The position numbers and the translations under genes are program-made. DNA of 27,809 nt, from the NCBI GenBank assembly GCA_021495925.1, contig JAKEKT010000178.1, positions 1-27,809 on the forward strand, written 5' to 3'. Of the stretch, positions 17,108 to 26,080 are shown in pieces. The notes under the pieces are model-generated. The model was not told where the DNA came from, made no database searches, and saw only the letters and a list, made by a program, of their open reading frames with translations. Origin of the DNA: Diplodia intermedia (Eukaryota > Ascomycota > Dothideomycetes > Botryosphaeriales > Botryosphaeriaceae). The stretch's first letter is position 1. Every line of letters begins with the position of its first letter.

Positions 17108-20100
17108 TCACACCCCTCCCCCGCGCCTCCCCCGGAAAAAACCCTCCAGCCCCCTCCCCACAACCTCCACCCCGTCCCCCCTCCTCAAACTCGCCCTAAT
17201 CCACCCGGGCAACTTCGCCCTAATCCCCTCCCTCTCATACCTTCCATCCACCAGCAGGATCGCCGCGTAATCCCCGCGATGCCTGATGGCCCTGCCCACG
17301 CACTGATTCACCGCCCGCATGCACGCGTTCTCGTAGAATTCCCTCGCCGCCCGCTTTCCGTCGTCTTTTCCGCCGCTCTTCTCCCGCGCCTTCCGCGCCA
17401 CGTGCCCCATCCGCGCTCGCCACTCCGCCGACTGCGCCGGCGGGAACGGCAGCCCGACCACCCCGACCCCCCGGCCCAAAGCGTCGCTGAAGTTGATGCC
17501 TTCCGATAGAGAGCCGCCGACGACGGCGAGGAGGAGCGCGCCGCGCCCGTTGTTGCGGCCTGTGGTGATGGCGTGGGTGTAGGCGGAGAGGACGGTTTCG
17601 GGCGTGCTGGTGGTGGTGGGGGTGGCGGTGCTGGTTTGCGTCGTCGTCGGCGCTGCTGCTGGTGCTGCTGCTTGTTTGGCGGAGGAGCTCGAGGTGGTGG
17701 TGGTGCTGTTCGCTTTGCTCTTGTGTTCGTGGAACACGGGCTTGACGGAAGCGAGCGCGTCGTATATCGTCTTCGCCTGGCCGTGTGTTTTGGGGTTTGA
17801 CGACGACGACGACGGTGGTGGTGCTGCCCGTCTCCAGACTTCGAGACAGCGGTCCAGGTACGCGTAGCTCGGGAAGAAGATGACGACGCCGTCGGGGATG
17901 TTGCAGATGAAGGTAAGCAGGGCCGCGCCGAGGTCGACGATTGTGGCTTCGGTGTTGCGCTTCTCGTAGGTGAAGTCGAAGGGGGCGCCGCTGGGGCCGG
18001 TCGTCACGGGCCAGGCGAGCAGGTTGGATGGGGGGATGACGTGGCCGCAGGATAGCGTCATGATGCGGGATGGCGGCAGGTAGGAGAGGAGGTGCTCTGA
18101 ATAGTCGCTCATCTGCGGTGGTTGGTCTGTCAGCGGAGGTTCGAGGTTGGAGGCGGCAAGGGAGGGACTTACGGGTGACATGGTTCCGCCGGCGAGAATG
18201 ACTGCTCGAGCGTCGTCGACGATCTCGCGAAAGTGGTGGGTGGGATCGAGGAGCATGTATTTCAGGCACGGTCCGAGGTCTTCATCGTTCTTGGCGTAGA
18301 AGAAGCGGCCTTCGGCAGACGGGTTGAGGAGTGCGTAGAAAAAGCTTTGTATGTGCATCAAAACCGGCATCGAGGACTGAGCAACACTTCGCGATGCTTC
18401 ATCCTTACTCTTCTCTTGCTCCTCCGCATAGACAATGTACCCGTCAACCTTTCGTGCAAGCTTGCTCTCGTCCAGATACCGCAACAGTTTGTAGAGGTTG
18501 ATCTGATCTACACCCTTGCCGGCCATGAGATCTCCAATTTGCACCACGCCCTCGTCGTCTTTGGCTTGAGCGGCCATACCCTGTAGGTATCCGACCAGAG
18601 AGTCAAGTAATCTGAGTGTTTGTGCGACGTATACTCGGTTCTTCCCTTTCAACCTGTTTCGAAATTTCTGAAGGTAGGTAGTTAGTTGGCTCCGAGAACG
18701 TTGCAGCTGAGTGAGGGAGACAGAGACGGAGTAGATCCCACTGATGGCGTCCATGAGGTTGTGAGCTTCATCGATGATGACAATGTGGTCTTTCATGTTG
18801 ATATCAAGAGCTTCCCGAGCGGTCTTCTGAAGTAACAGTGGATATGGTAGTGTGACGATCTAAGCTCTGGTTAGCATGAATATTCAGACCGTGTTTAAAG
18901 TGGGGTGGCTCACCTCGCTCGGTTTAACAGCTGGCCGAGACGCATAGTAAGGGCAGATGCCGAGTTTCTTGCCAATGGCACCGAGGTCTTCAATATCACG
19001 AATGTCGGCCAAAGCGTGATCGCGAAAGTCGTTCACAGTCGCCTCCGTCTCCTTTGTTGGGAGAAACGGGCACTTGTGGTCCGCAGCGGTCCCCGCCTTC
19101 TGCAGATCAAGGCACTTCTCATTGATGAGCGCCGTACTACCGAGCTTCTGGACCTTCGGGTTGATGCAGAGGTTTTTCCTGGATCCCAAGGTGAGGTGTT
19201 TAAAAGCTTCTCCAACCTCTCCGTCGATGTTGACCTCGGGTCCACCGCTTGGTGCAGGCGGGGCGATTGCCGGAGGAATTTTGACGCGCCGTAGCTCGCC
19301 AGAAAATTGAGACAGTTGAGAGTGTGTTCGAGAGCAGTAAAAGACTTTGAGTTCGTCCACGGCCTCAGCTTCTTCATCACTGTCTTTCTTCCCGATTGGC
19401 ATGCCCAACTTTTTCATGAGGGCCTGAGTTTCAGCCGAGTACCCAGAGTCAGGATCCCGTTTGGACTTGTCCTTGTGGCCGACCTCATCATCGCTGTCAT
19501 AGTCGTCAAGTATGAAACGGGCTTCATCGTCGTCATCGATATCAGGGTCAGCGGCAGCAGTTTTCTGGACAGGTCAGGACAATGGCGGGATTTGTAGGCA
19601 TGGTGGTCAAAGTACCTGTCGCTTGAAGTGAGGCTCGCCGTTTGAATACCTCTCCTTCAACTTCTTCTCCTTTGCTCGCACTTTGGCGAGCCTGTCTTCC
19701 AGGTCTGCACGTTGCTGCAAAGCAGTGCGTCGCTTCTCCTCACGAGCGTACTCTACCATCCATGCCGGCTCATCTTCGTCTCGGAGGGAATTAGTGAAGG
19801 AACACTTTGAGGAGACGAATGGAGACGCACCGAGATTCTCGGTGGCAAGGCCATCTTCAAAGGTCCGGCGCTTGTGGTCCCGTAGCCAGGTCAAAGATCC
19901 GCAGATGAGACTCAGAGATTTTCCCTGTCACAAACCAAGTTAGAGCATGGTCGTGGAGACAAACGTCCGAATTTAGCAGATGCTGAAGCGGCGGGAAGTT
20001 CGGCAACGACTTTTGCTGGCTTCGGGAACATTATTGGCTTGCTTCAAACTCACGAGTGGGTGAGATGGGTGGGGGTGGAACTTAGACCCACCGTACCTGT

Positions 20101-20303
20101 ATTACCAATCAGTGCAATGTCAGAGGATGGGTGTTTCATAGAAGCCCACCTGTCGGCGATTCAAAGATGCCGACTTTTCCGTCTTCGATGCACTCGTAAA
20201 GAGCGCTCATGAATTGCTTCTGGATTTCATAGGGCTCGTATGGGTGGTGAAAGTTCCGCTCCATAGCCGCCTGGATGTTGGCAGGTGCTCCATCTGACGC
20301 CAT
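17108..20303 (-). CDS. CHL1: Chl1/DDX11-type Fe-S DNA helicase
   Basis: My model has exons 20150-20303, 20092-20096 (5 nt), 19616-19924, 18914-19564, 18173-18859 and 17108-18112 (936 aa). Family: XPD/FANCJ-like superfamily 2 5'-3' helicases, here the one needed for sister-chromatid cohesion. The Q-motif area is YEPYEIQKQFM. Walker A ESPTGTGKS (about residues 48-56) is assembled from three exons. The Fe-S domain has four Cys (LCINP, EKCLDL, HKCPF, GICPYY). Motif II is VIIDEAHN (about 400-407). AVILAGGTMSP joins MSDYSEHLL across intron 18113-18172. Motif V is GVGVVGLPFP and motif VI is QCVGRAIRHRGDYAAILLVDGRY. A Ser/Thr/Ala-rich insert of about 70 residues (near 17597-17835) interrupts the second RecA domain. 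All key residues are present. A cell-cycle box lies upstream. Confidence 0.95.
20092..20096 (-). other. Five-nucleotide microexon of CHL1
   Basis: Exon 1 ends ...ACA G and exon 3 begins GGA AAA TCT. The family requires the Walker A codons T-G-T-G-K-S between them. The only supply of the missing five bases with good splice sites is GTACG at 20092-20096, which is preceded by AATACAG and followed by GTGGGT. The flanking introns are 20097-20149 (53 nt) and 19925-20091 (167 nt). Confidence 0.75.
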
Positions 20304-20614
20304 GGTTGCGGAAGGACAGTGAGGAGTGTGAGGATGTCGAGTGGAAAGTGAAGAGGCAACGGTGGACGCGTTTTGGCGCGTCGCGCAGTCACGCCCTCAC
20401 TTCCGACGTTCGGCCGAGCGGGTGCCTGCCACTCGCGTCACTCGCGTCTCTCACCCGGCGCCTCAACAAATAAATCTTTTCTCGCATCTACACTCATGGA
20501 TTCTCGTATATTGACATCAGAAAGAAGACAAACATCGTGACTGCCAGCGCCTGGCCTGTCTCTCTACCAGTCCAGATTGTCCGGCCCTTACACAGCTGCT
20601 CGTCCCGCCAACCT
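20304..20614. other. Intergenic region: CHL1 promoter and transporter 3' flank
   Basis: About 310 bp lie between the CHL1 ATG and the transporter stop. There is no gene. It contains a perfect MluI cell-cycle box and an adjacent E2F-like TTTGGCGCG sequence close to CHL1. Confidence 0.7.
20366..20380. promoter_or_regulatory. MluI cell-cycle box plus E2F-like site upstream of CHL1
   Basis: ACGCGT (20366-20371) is the palindromic MBF-binding box. It is directly followed by TTTGGCGCG, a match to the E2F/MBF class. The box is 63 bp upstream of the CHL1 ATG. MBF drives G1/S expression of replication and cohesion genes in fungi, which suits CHL1. Confidence 0.55.
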
Positions 20615-22473
20615 TCACGCCTGCGACCGGCCGGACTTGGCCGCAATCTTCCTCTCCTTCTGCAGCTTCGCCGCGTACCTGACGCCAAATCCGTGGGTGT
20701 AGACGTCGCGGATGGTCTCGAGCGGAAGGCCCTTGACCTCCGGGTAGCCGAAAAGCAGGAACAGCCAGCCGAAGAAGCAGATGCCCGCGTAGAAGCCGAA
20801 CGCCCCGCTGGCCGTCATGGCCTTCATCATCGACAGGAACGTCGACGCGATGACAATGTTGAAGCCCCAGCAAGTAACCGTGTTCTGTTTGTTTCATCGT
20901 CAGCCGGAGTTCCGAGTGATTGAGAGGGAGGGGTAACAACTCACCACCATGGTACCCAGCGCGCGCACTTCCACAGGCAGCAACTCGGTGCCGACCCAGG
21001 AGATGGTGGCCACACCGGACGCGAAGAAGGCGACGTAGCAGATGATGGTAATCAGCACCAGGATGCCGGGCCAGCCGATTTCGCGCGTCTCCACCACCAA
21101 GTCCTTGTTGATCGGGATGTAGCTGAAGGCGACGGCGGCGATGACGAGCGAGATGCACATGCCCATGCACGTCACGAGCACCACGATGCGCCGCCCGAAG
21201 CGGTCGAGCAGCGTGATGCACACGAGCGAGAAGATGAAGTTGGTCGCGCCCACGACGATGCTGACCGCCACCGGCTTGTTGAACCCGACCAGCCCGAAGA
21301 GCGTGCCCGAGTAGTACATCAGCGTGTTGAACCCGCCGAGCTGCGACACCGCCATGACGACGCAGGTGCTGATCAGCGGCCTGGCGTTGGCCGACACCGT
21401 GAAGAGCTGCTTGAATTGCCACCACAGCGTCTTGTCCTCCAGCGCCGAAGTCACCTCGTGCACCGAGTTCAGGATCAGCTGCACCTTGTCCTTGACCTGC
21501 TTGTCCGTGGCCTTGGGGAAGATCTTGCGGATGACCACGGCTGCCTCGTCGAGCTTGCCGTGCGCGATGAGCTGGCGGGCGCTTTCGGGGCACTTTGGCA
21601 GCATCAGGGCGAGGAGGATGGCCGGTGCAGCGCCGATTCCGACCGTGTATCGCCACTGATAGAGGTCAGTCGTTGTCAAGATGATGCGTTTTCTGTCTGC
21701 TCACCCCATGTGCTGTGTTCTCGAAAGCAGCGCCTAATGCGTAGCTGATAAGCTGTCCAAATGTCACGCTCATGTTGTCGAAGGCAATCATCCTTGAACA
21801 TGTCAGCTTGCGCCTTGGTGGTAGCGGTCGGTGTCACTGCATACCTTCCTCTGTACTTTGCCGGGGCAAGCTCGCCGATGTACAAGGGGATGATCATAGC
21901 GGCGCTGCCCACTCCGAGACCAACGATAAACCTTCCGGCGCTCATCTGTTCCAGGGAGAATGCTGCGGCCTGGATGATGGATCCGGCGATGAAGAGGAGG
22001 CAACCGAGGTAGATTCCAAACTTGCGGCCATCTGTTTCCACCACTTGTCAGCACCACGCCGTTGTCGTCTCGTCAGGTTGTGAGTCTCACATCTATCGGC
22101 GGTAGTACCGGCAGCGATGGCGCCAATCAGCGCTCCGCCCGAAGTCAGAGAGGTGATGAGTTCCTGCTCGTGGGAAGCCAACTTCTGGCCGAGATCGTCG
22201 TTGATGGTAACGAGTACCGAGGAGATGACACCGGTATCGTAGCCTAGCAGGACCCCTATCAGCACGCTTCCCGACTCCATGCAGTGGCAATGACTGACCG
22301 AATAGGAATCCACCGGTCGAGACGGCCATGGAGATGAACCAAGCCATCTTGCCACACTCTGTCTCCTCGATGGAGTCGTCGATGCCCATCTTGTCGACAT
22401 CGCCGACGGTCTCGATGTGCATGACATCTTCCTGCTTCTCTGCAGAGATGCTGTTCTTCTCGTCCGAACTCAT
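20615..22473 (-). CDS. MFS sugar/polyol transporter, myo-inositol (ITR-like) type
   Basis: My model has exons 22299-22473, 22091-22243, 21845-22031, 21705-21792, 20945-21655 and 20615-20884 (527 aa). It is a 12-helix plasma-membrane proton symporter of the sugar porter family. After a charged cytosolic N-terminus the first helix gives STGGFLFGYDTGVISSVLV (joined across intron 22244-22298). The first loop motif DRYGRK is restored by removing intron 22032-22090. GRFIVGLGVG, PAKYRGR, PESARQL, the central DRFGRR and the C-terminal PEVKGLPLE follow. The block NTLMYYSGTLF...VGF...AVSIVVGATNFIFSL resembles yeast Itr1/Itr2, which points to myo-inositol or a related polyol; hexose transport is the alternative. 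It is divergently transcribed from the Zn2Cys6 regulator, which may control it. Confidence 0.92.
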
Positions 22474-23184
22474 GGTGATGTCGCGGATGAAAGATAATAG
22501 GAACGCAATAGGATGGGCAGGTAAGCAGAGGGCAGCTGCTGATCCCCGACGAGTGTTGATGGTGGGTAAAGTGGACCCAGCGGGTCATTTATACATGGCA
22601 TACGTGCGTCTGTCTACCGGCACAGCGACAAGACTATTTCCCCAGGTTTCGCGGCGCCAACCCCACGGGGACGCTCTCGCCCCGGTCGTGCATGAGGAGT
22701 GTGACGGGGCAGCTACTCCGCATGCAAGGCCCCGCCGAAGCCACATGGCTCGCAGCAGCGATTCAGCCTCAGTCCGCGCCGTGATTGACATCGGCTGCCA
22801 CAGGATTGGCTGCGGCAGAGTCCAGCCGGCTACCAGTCCGTTCGGCAGCCAGCCCAACCACCGGCGAAGCGACGCCTCGACCGCAGAGAGACGCCTCGAC
22901 CACGGACGGGCCGAGAACCGGGCTGGCAAGTCGGAGCGCTAGCCGTTCGCTGATGGGAAGCAGCAGGAGGCCCGGCTGGGAGCCGCATGGAGCAAGATGC
23001 CCCATGGGCGGGCGGCAATGACTTAGGCAGTTCCCCGCTTTTCCCATCGGGTTCGCAGCAAAATTGCCCCGCTGGTCGGCTCTTCTGCTCGGGGAATGGT
23101 TTCCTGCCACGGCTAAGTATAACCACTTCCCGCCGGGCCTTCTTGCCTCGTCCACGGTGCACGCCCGCGACCCCATGAACCACC
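22474..23184. other. Shared divergent promoter region of transporter and regulator
   Basis: This 711-bp, gene-free stretch has several CGG/CCG triplets, the DNA words bound by Zn2Cys6 proteins. It also holds a 12-bp direct repeat GACGCCTCGACC (22871-22882 and 22890-22901), and GCGGGGCA on the minus strand at 23065-23072, a word also present twice in the P450 promoter. Confidence 0.55.
22588..22593 (-). promoter_or_regulatory. TATA box of the transporter gene
   Basis: The transporter strand reads TATAAA, 115-120 bp upstream of its ATG, in a GC-rich surrounding. Confidence 0.45.
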
Positions 23185-25491
23185 ATGAGAACAAGCAGAG
23201 GCTGGTAGGTCCCTTCATCGCCAATTAGGCATTCTTCTCCCGCACCAGGCCCCCGTGCCTCAACGCCGCCCGCTCCCAGCCATCGCATCGCCTTAGCTGA
23301 CGCCATCCGCCCTGCCCAGCCACGAGTGCAAGCGTCGGCACCTCAAATGTACGTTGACCTGCGGCCCGTCGCGACCCAGCCGGGAACGCGGTGCCGGATC
23401 TTGGAGCCTGTGTGCCTGTTCGCTCACCAATCACGTCAGGCATCACGCAGCCGGGGTGCACCAGCTGCGAGCGGTGCGAAAAGTCCGGGCGAGAATGTCG
23501 TCGCGGCATCACCATCCGATTCCGGGCCGTGACGTCGGTCCGTGAGAAGAGAGCAGCAGCAGACGACAACGCCGACCGGAACTACGAGCTGAGCTGGAAA
23601 AAGAGCCAAATGTGGGTGCGCGTCCCTCCCGCAGGTAGGTCCTCTCGTCTCGGTCCCCCGTCCAATGCCGTGCAGCAGTGGCTGAATAGAGCCCCTGCAG
23701 TGACGTTCGCAACCCCCGCCACCACCCTTGAGGATCTGGACGACGACCAGACGGTGACGTATCCCTCGCGCGTTGGCTTCAGCCCGGACGAACCCCAAGC
23801 GGGCGACGGACCAGGGGAACCTTCCAAGCACGTGCCCCACGCGACAGTCTTTCGTGAGGGGCCAACCACCACCACCACTACTGCCTCGGCGATAACGGCA
23901 ATCGCCGCAGCTACCGAGCCCTCGCCGGGCCAGCCGCTGGATGGCATCAACATTGCCTCACCTTTTTCCCCCTTCGGCAACAGGAGTGACGTTGCGCACA
24001 GCTCCGGCACTCCCGGCGGTGGCGATGGCTCAACCGTTGCTTCGGGCGGGAGCTACTGGCGGTCGTCTCTGTACCAACCATCGACAGAATGGCCTTTGCG
24101 GAGCGAGGAGGAGGCGCGTCTATTCCATCACTTTGTCAAGCATCTTGGGGCGTGGGTAAGTCTGCCCGACACGAGCCACAACAGTGGGCCGGCGTACTAA
24201 TTCATTGGCAGGTCGATTGCTGTGAGCGTTTCCCAACGTCCGCCAGCGTTTCGCCGAAACTGACTCCCTGCAGGCGACGAAAAATTCCATTTCTCAACAG
24301 AAGTGCCGCAGCGCGCCTTGAACTATCCCGTCATAGCCAATGCCATACTGGCCTTGGCCTCCAGGCACCTGGCCAGGGTGTCTGGCGTCGAGGACTTTAG
24401 CTCCGCCGAGTATATGAGCGAGTGCCTGCGGATTTTGATCCCCGTTCTGGACGACCCGCTCGGTGCGCTGGACGAGAACCTCCTCGCCGCCATCGTGATC
24501 CTCCGGCTGTACGAGGAAATGGACGGTAGGAAGCACGTGCCCCCGAAACCGGCGTTCCTGCGTGGCTGACCGGCGGCTAGACATCGATGAGAAGTGCCAC
24601 CTGTACGGCGGCACGCGGCTGCTGAACTCGATCGCGAAGTTCGTGCCGTTGGGCGGGCTTGGAGAGGCTGCGTCGTGGATCTTCCTGCGGCAGGACATAT
24701 ACGTCGCGCTGACAACGGGACAGCCTTTGAACGTCGATCTGGACAACTACAGGCAGTCGCCCTCGTTCCATGCAGACACCTCGAGCGGATGGGCGAATAG
24801 GATGATCTTCATCTTCGCCGAGATCCTGGACTACTCCTCCCGGCCCGACCAGGTACAGTCGGTGGAGCGGTGGGAGCAGCTGGACGCGAAGGTGGAGGCA
24901 TGGAACGATGGCAAGCCGTGGCACTTCCGTCCGCTGTGGATCCGCGAGGAGACGGTTCCGTTCCCCGAGATTTGGATGACGGGGCCCGCACACGGTAAGC
25001 AGATAGGCGCCGGCCGCGCCGACTTGTCCTCGTGGCTGACGGACAGAATCAGTGGTGGGGCAGCAGTACTACAGCCTGTCCAAGATCCTGCTGGGCACGT
25101 TCGACCCGCGCCTGTCGCGGCTGGGCTTCGGTAGCCACAAGCTTCGCAAGGCTGCAGAGGTGGGTCGGGAGTATTGAGAGTGTGCGGAATCCGACACTGA
25201 AGCGTCACCAGGCCGCCATCGTCAAACACCTCCGCATCGTCATCGGGCTTGCCATCAGCAACGAGGGCGTGCCGGCCGCAACCTTCCATGCGTCACACAT
25301 ACTCTGCACGTGTGAGTAACCTGTTGGGTGGACGGATGAGTTACCTTTGCTGACGCCCGGCAGGCGGGTCGTATCTCGAGGACGAAAGAGATCGCGAAGG
25401 GGCGGTTCAGTTCCTTTTGGATCTGGAGAAGAAGATTGGATGGCGGTCTTCGCGGATTATAGCAACGTTGAGGGAGTCCTGGGGAACGTAG
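23185..25491 (+). CDS. Zn2Cys6 transcription factor with Fungal_trans_2-type (ARCA-like) domain
   Basis: My model has exons 23185-23204, 23320-23348, 23440-24155, 24212-24221 (10 nt), 24274-24525, 24581-24994, 25053-25159, 25212-25311 and 25364-25491 (591 aa); every junction keeps the frame. The start ATG has the CACC context. The zinc cluster MRTSRGCHECKRRHLKC is built from the first two exons and completed as ITQPGCTSCERCEKSGREC from the third. After an acidic, Ser/Thr-rich middle, the regulatory domain reads HHFVKHLGAWVDCCDEKFHF, STEVPQRALNYPVIANAILALASRH, LDENLLAAIVILRLYEEMD, then DEKCHLYGGTRLLNSI and GEAASWIFLRQDIYVALT, the typical ARCA-like order. It ends WRSSRIIATLRESWGT. It is a nuclear regulator; divergence from the transporter and closeness to the P450 suggest local targets. 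A possible extra intron (23635-23700) is in frame and undecidable here. Confidence 0.88.
24212..24221 (+). other. Ten-nucleotide microexon of the Zn2Cys6 gene
   Basis: GTCGATTGCT lies between introns 24156-24211 and 24222-24273. It joins HLGAW to CDEKFHFSTEVP, giving the conserved VDCCD stretch. Both introns have good donors (GTAAGT, GTGAGC), branch-like CTAAT and CTGAC sequences and CAG acceptors. Confidence 0.75.
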
Positions 25492-26080
25492 AGCGGGTTT
25501 CCGTAAGCAGCAATGCCGGCCCACACGTGTGAAATCACTGCTGACCAGACGTCCAAACAAGAATCGCGGGGCACTCAGCGGGCGGCACATTTCTGCAAGT
25601 TCTTCACTCGGCGGGGTGGGTAAGGGGTCGGCCACTGCCCAGCGTCATGACTTTGGCAACTTCTTCCGCCTGCGCGTCACGAAACGCGGGGCATTTCCTG
25701 TGGGGAAACCCCGCAAAGCAAGCCATCGCCCCGATCTGGCCCTCTTCGGCAGGGCAAAGATCGCGGTCCGGTCTTGGCCATGCTTACCGCCAATCATGGG
25801 CGGCGCTGCCCCGGTCCAACCTCCCTCTATCAAGCCCAGTCCGGCAACTTTCTCCATTTGTCGCCCCCGCCAACTGCGCCATCCACCATGTGAATTTCCC
25901 ATTCTGGTCGGACTGGCAAAGTCGCGGGGCATTTCGCCTTCCCGTTTGCGCGCGACGGCAGAGTAACTGTGCCCGACCCCTTGGGGCTGCACTGGTGGGA
26001 TTTAAGGAAGACGATAGCAGCGCCCTTCACCCACCAGCCAGCGAGTGCTCATTGTCTTCTCATCTACTTCTCCATTCACA
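25492..26080. other. Intergenic region: P450 promoter
   Basis: This 589-bp stretch has no convincing gene. It is rich in GCGGGG/CCCCGC words. The 13-mer CGCGGGGCATTTC occurs at 25685-25697 and 25923-25935, and an inverted pair GCGGGG...CCCCGC spans 25686-25714. GGCAACTT and GGCAAAG words also recur, suggesting diverged repeat modules. Confidence 0.6.
25685..25935. repeat. 13-bp direct repeat CGCGGGGCATTTC in the P450 promoter
   Basis: There are two exact copies, at 25685-25697 and 25923-25935, 238 bp apart and 396 and 158 bp upstream of the P450 ATG (counted from the first base of each copy). Confidence 0.85.

Noticed and set aside
20304..20480. Small open frames upstream of CHL1
   Set aside because: They overlap the promoter elements and the CHL1 first exon in other frames, and show no family signal.
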